In this document: piece by piece, positions 62,595-64,000 of the stretch | Layout: every line of letters starts with the position of its first letter | Numbering within the stretch: position 1 is the stretch's first letter | Assembly: GCF_900114995.1 (NCBI RefSeq) | Contig: NZ_FOUX01000001.1 | Coordinates: forward strand, 434,001-498,000 | DNA from: Chitinophaga sp. YR627 | GTDB lineage: Bacteria > Bacteroidota > Bacteroidia > Chitinophagales > Chitinophagaceae | Direction: 5' to 3' | Length of the DNA stretch: 64,000 nt | Notes under the pieces: model-generated | Databases searched by the model: none | What the model was told of the DNA's origin: nothing | The model's input: only the letters and a program-made list of their open reading frames with translations | Translations under genes and position numbers: made by a program

Positions 62595-64000
62595 TCAGGT
62601 CTTTTGTGCAACCGGCGGTCCTGGTATTAGGAGACCTGATGATAGATACATATCTCAGAGGTGCAAGTACCCGTCTTTCTCCGGAAGCGCCGGTACCCGT
62701 CGTGGATATCAGTTCTCATACTTCTGTATTGGGCGGTGGCGCCAATGCAGCGGTTAATCTGCGTAACCTTGGCGCAAACGTTACTTTCGTCAGCCTGACC
62801 GGAGATGATTATGCCGCCGGACTTGCAGCAGACCTCCTGGAAAAGGAGGGTATAAGAAATGAAGTGATCAGGTGTGATACCAGAAGGACGATCACTAAAA
62901 CAAGGGTGATTGCCGGACAGCAACTGCTCACCCGTTATGACGAGGGGACAGAAATGCAACCGGATGAAGATTGCGAAAGGCAATTAATAGCGTTGCTTGA
63001 GCAGCAGCTGCCTTTACATGATGCTATTCTGATTGCTGATTACAATAAAGGGCTGATCACAAATGGAATTATCGATGCTCTGGAAAAGATGAACCAGGTA
63101 CATAAAAAGTTCATTGCAGTGGATGCAAAACTACTGTCGCGGTATAAGCAACTGCGGCCTGACCTGGTAAAGCCTAATTATAAGGAAGCGGCCGCATTAC
63201 TTGGATTACCGGAAATAAACACGTCTAAAGCCAGACAAATGGAGGAAACCGGCGCAGCGATCTTTGAAGCAACCAATGCGCGTGTCATAGCGCTTACACT
63301 GGACGAAGAAGGTGCATTGATCTTCCAGGAAGATCAGCTCCTGTGTCATACCGCTGCCCGCCCTGTCAATAGTCCTAATGTGTCTGGTGCAGGTGATACT
63401 TATATCAGTGCATTTATGCTCGCCTGCCTTTCCGGCGCTCTACCCGTCACCGCAGCTGAAGTAGCTGGTGCGGCTGCTGCAGTGGCTATCGGGAAGAGTG
63501 ATACTGCGCACTGCAAACAGGGGGAGCTGATGGCTTATTTCTCAATGAAAGATAAATATGTTCGTGACTCAGACGAACTGCATGCATTGTGTAATATGTA
63601 TAAGGCACAGGGGAGGAAGATCGTGTTCACAAATGGTTGTTTTGATATTCTGCATAGCGGACATGTCAGCTATCTGGAAAGAGCTGCTTCTCTGGGAGAT
63701 GTATTGATCGTAGGGGTCAATACAGATGAAAGTATCAAACGGCTGAAAGGTGCGGAACGCCCGATTAACACGCTGACTGACCGCATACAGGTACTGGCGG
63801 GATTAGGCGCAATTACGCACCTTATTTCCTTTGGCAGTGAAGACAATGACACGCCGGAACCCCTGATCCGTATCATTCAGCCCGCGGTATTTGCCAAGGG
63901 AGGAGACTACAGCAGGGAATCGCTGCCTGAAGCAGCAGCAGTAGAAGAGTATGGAGGCGAAATAGTACTATTGCCACTTGTGCCGGATCGTTCTACTACC
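62570..64000 (+). CDS. hldE: bifunctional heptose kinase/adenylyltransferase HldE (C-terminus off window)
   Basis: A frame of 477 codons runs from the ATG at 62570 to the right edge without a stop. The N-terminal PfkB-type kinase domain covers about residues 1-315, with VLGDLMIDTYLRG, VLGGGANAAVNLRNLGA and SPNVSGAGDTYISAF carrying the anion-hole and catalytic Asp. The C-terminal cytidylyltransferase-like domain starts at about 345, with FTNGCFDILHSGHVSYL (H362 and H365 in the HxGH motif). HldE phosphorylates heptose 7-phosphate at C1 and later adds AMP, with GmhB acting in between. A sequence AAGGA precedes the start. Only a few residues should be missing. Confidence 0.95.
   Translation, partial: MELIYQTLIRSFVQPAVLVLGDLMIDTYLRGASTRLSPEAPVPVVDISSHTSVLGGGANAAVNLRNLGANVTFVSLTGDDYAAGLAADLLEKEGIRNEVIRCDTRRTITKTRVIAGQQLLTRYDEGTEMQPDEDCERQLIALLEQQLPLHDAILIADYNKGLITNGIIDALEKMNQVHKKFIAVDAKLLSRYKQLRPDLVKPNYKEAAALLGLPEINTSKARQMEETGAAIFEATNARVIALTLDEEGALIFQEDQLLCHTAARPVNSPNVSGAGDTYISAFMLACLSGALPVTAAEVAGAAAAVAIGKSDTAHCKQGELMAYFSMKDKYVRDSDELHALCNMYKAQGRKIVFTNGCFDILHSGHVSYLERAASLGDVLIVGVNTDESIKRLKGAERPINTLTDRIQVLAGLGAITHLISFGSEDNDTPEPLIRIIQPAVFAKGGDYSRESLPEAAAVEEYGGEIVLLPLVPDRSTT

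Noticed and set aside
1..64000. tRNA or rRNA genes
   Set aside because: No cloverleaf-like stretch or rRNA-like segment was noticed on either strand; a tRNAscan run would be decisive.

Overview
The window looks like a Bacteroidota chromosome, most likely Chitinophaga or a close relative. The reasons are a complete SusC/SusD-type glycan-uptake locus, many signal-peptide lipoproteins, few Shine-Dalgarno sites, several matches to the Bacteroidota -7 promoter box (TAnnTTTG), a TPR histidine kinase paired with a LytTR regulator, and a giant Calx-beta surface protein. The genus is inferred from gene style only. I saw no rRNA, tRNA, CRISPR array, insertion sequence or prophage.

Layout. 1-8808 (minus strand): the N-terminal 2936 codons of a giant secreted protein with a signal peptide, two discoidin-like domains and 22 Calx-beta-like repeats; its end lies beyond the left edge. 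9128-22617 (plus): a starch/maltose locus made of a LacI regulator, susC, susD, a SusE-like lipoprotein, a GH13 enzyme, beta-phosphoglucomutase, a GH65 maltose phosphorylase and an MFS transporter. An 18-bp perfect palindrome upstream of susC is the likely LacI operator. Together these genes bind maltooligosaccharides, import them, cut them to maltose, phosphorolyse maltose to glucose plus beta-glucose 1-phosphate, and isomerise that to glucose 6-phosphate.

22.7-35.1 kb: an SRPBCC/ArsR pair with tandem operators, a secreted-repeat lipoprotein, an atypical SDR, a type B carboxylesterase, a Tat-exported gluconate-dehydrogenase-type subunit with its GMC oxidoreductase, an operon of three paralogous unknown membrane proteins behind a lipoprotein, and a DUF899 thioredoxin-like protein with a Cys-rich membrane partner.

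35.2-45 kb: an AlkC-type DNA glycosylase divergent from a small gene-trehalase-acyltransferase operon, a type II NADH dehydrogenase, an AlkB-type dioxygenase with an SGNH hydrolase, an 890-bp non-coding stretch with nested inverted repeats, and a secreted sorbosone-dehydrogenase-like beta-propeller. 45.1-49.6 kb: cbpA-cbpM plus a 39-residue membrane peptide, then a histidine kinase/LytTR operon.

49.9-59.2 kb: a DAC-like (diadenylate-cyclase fold) protein followed by an unusual inverted tandem repeat, an Sfp-type phosphopantetheinyl transferase, a CheY-like regulator, an MFS transporter, small and acidic hypotheticals, a CinA-like protein coupled to a FAD/Rieske oxidoreductase, and a zinc alcohol dehydrogenase. 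59.7-64 kb: two glycosyltransferases, gmhB and the start of hldE, a nucleotide-heptose and surface-glycan operon that runs off the right edge.
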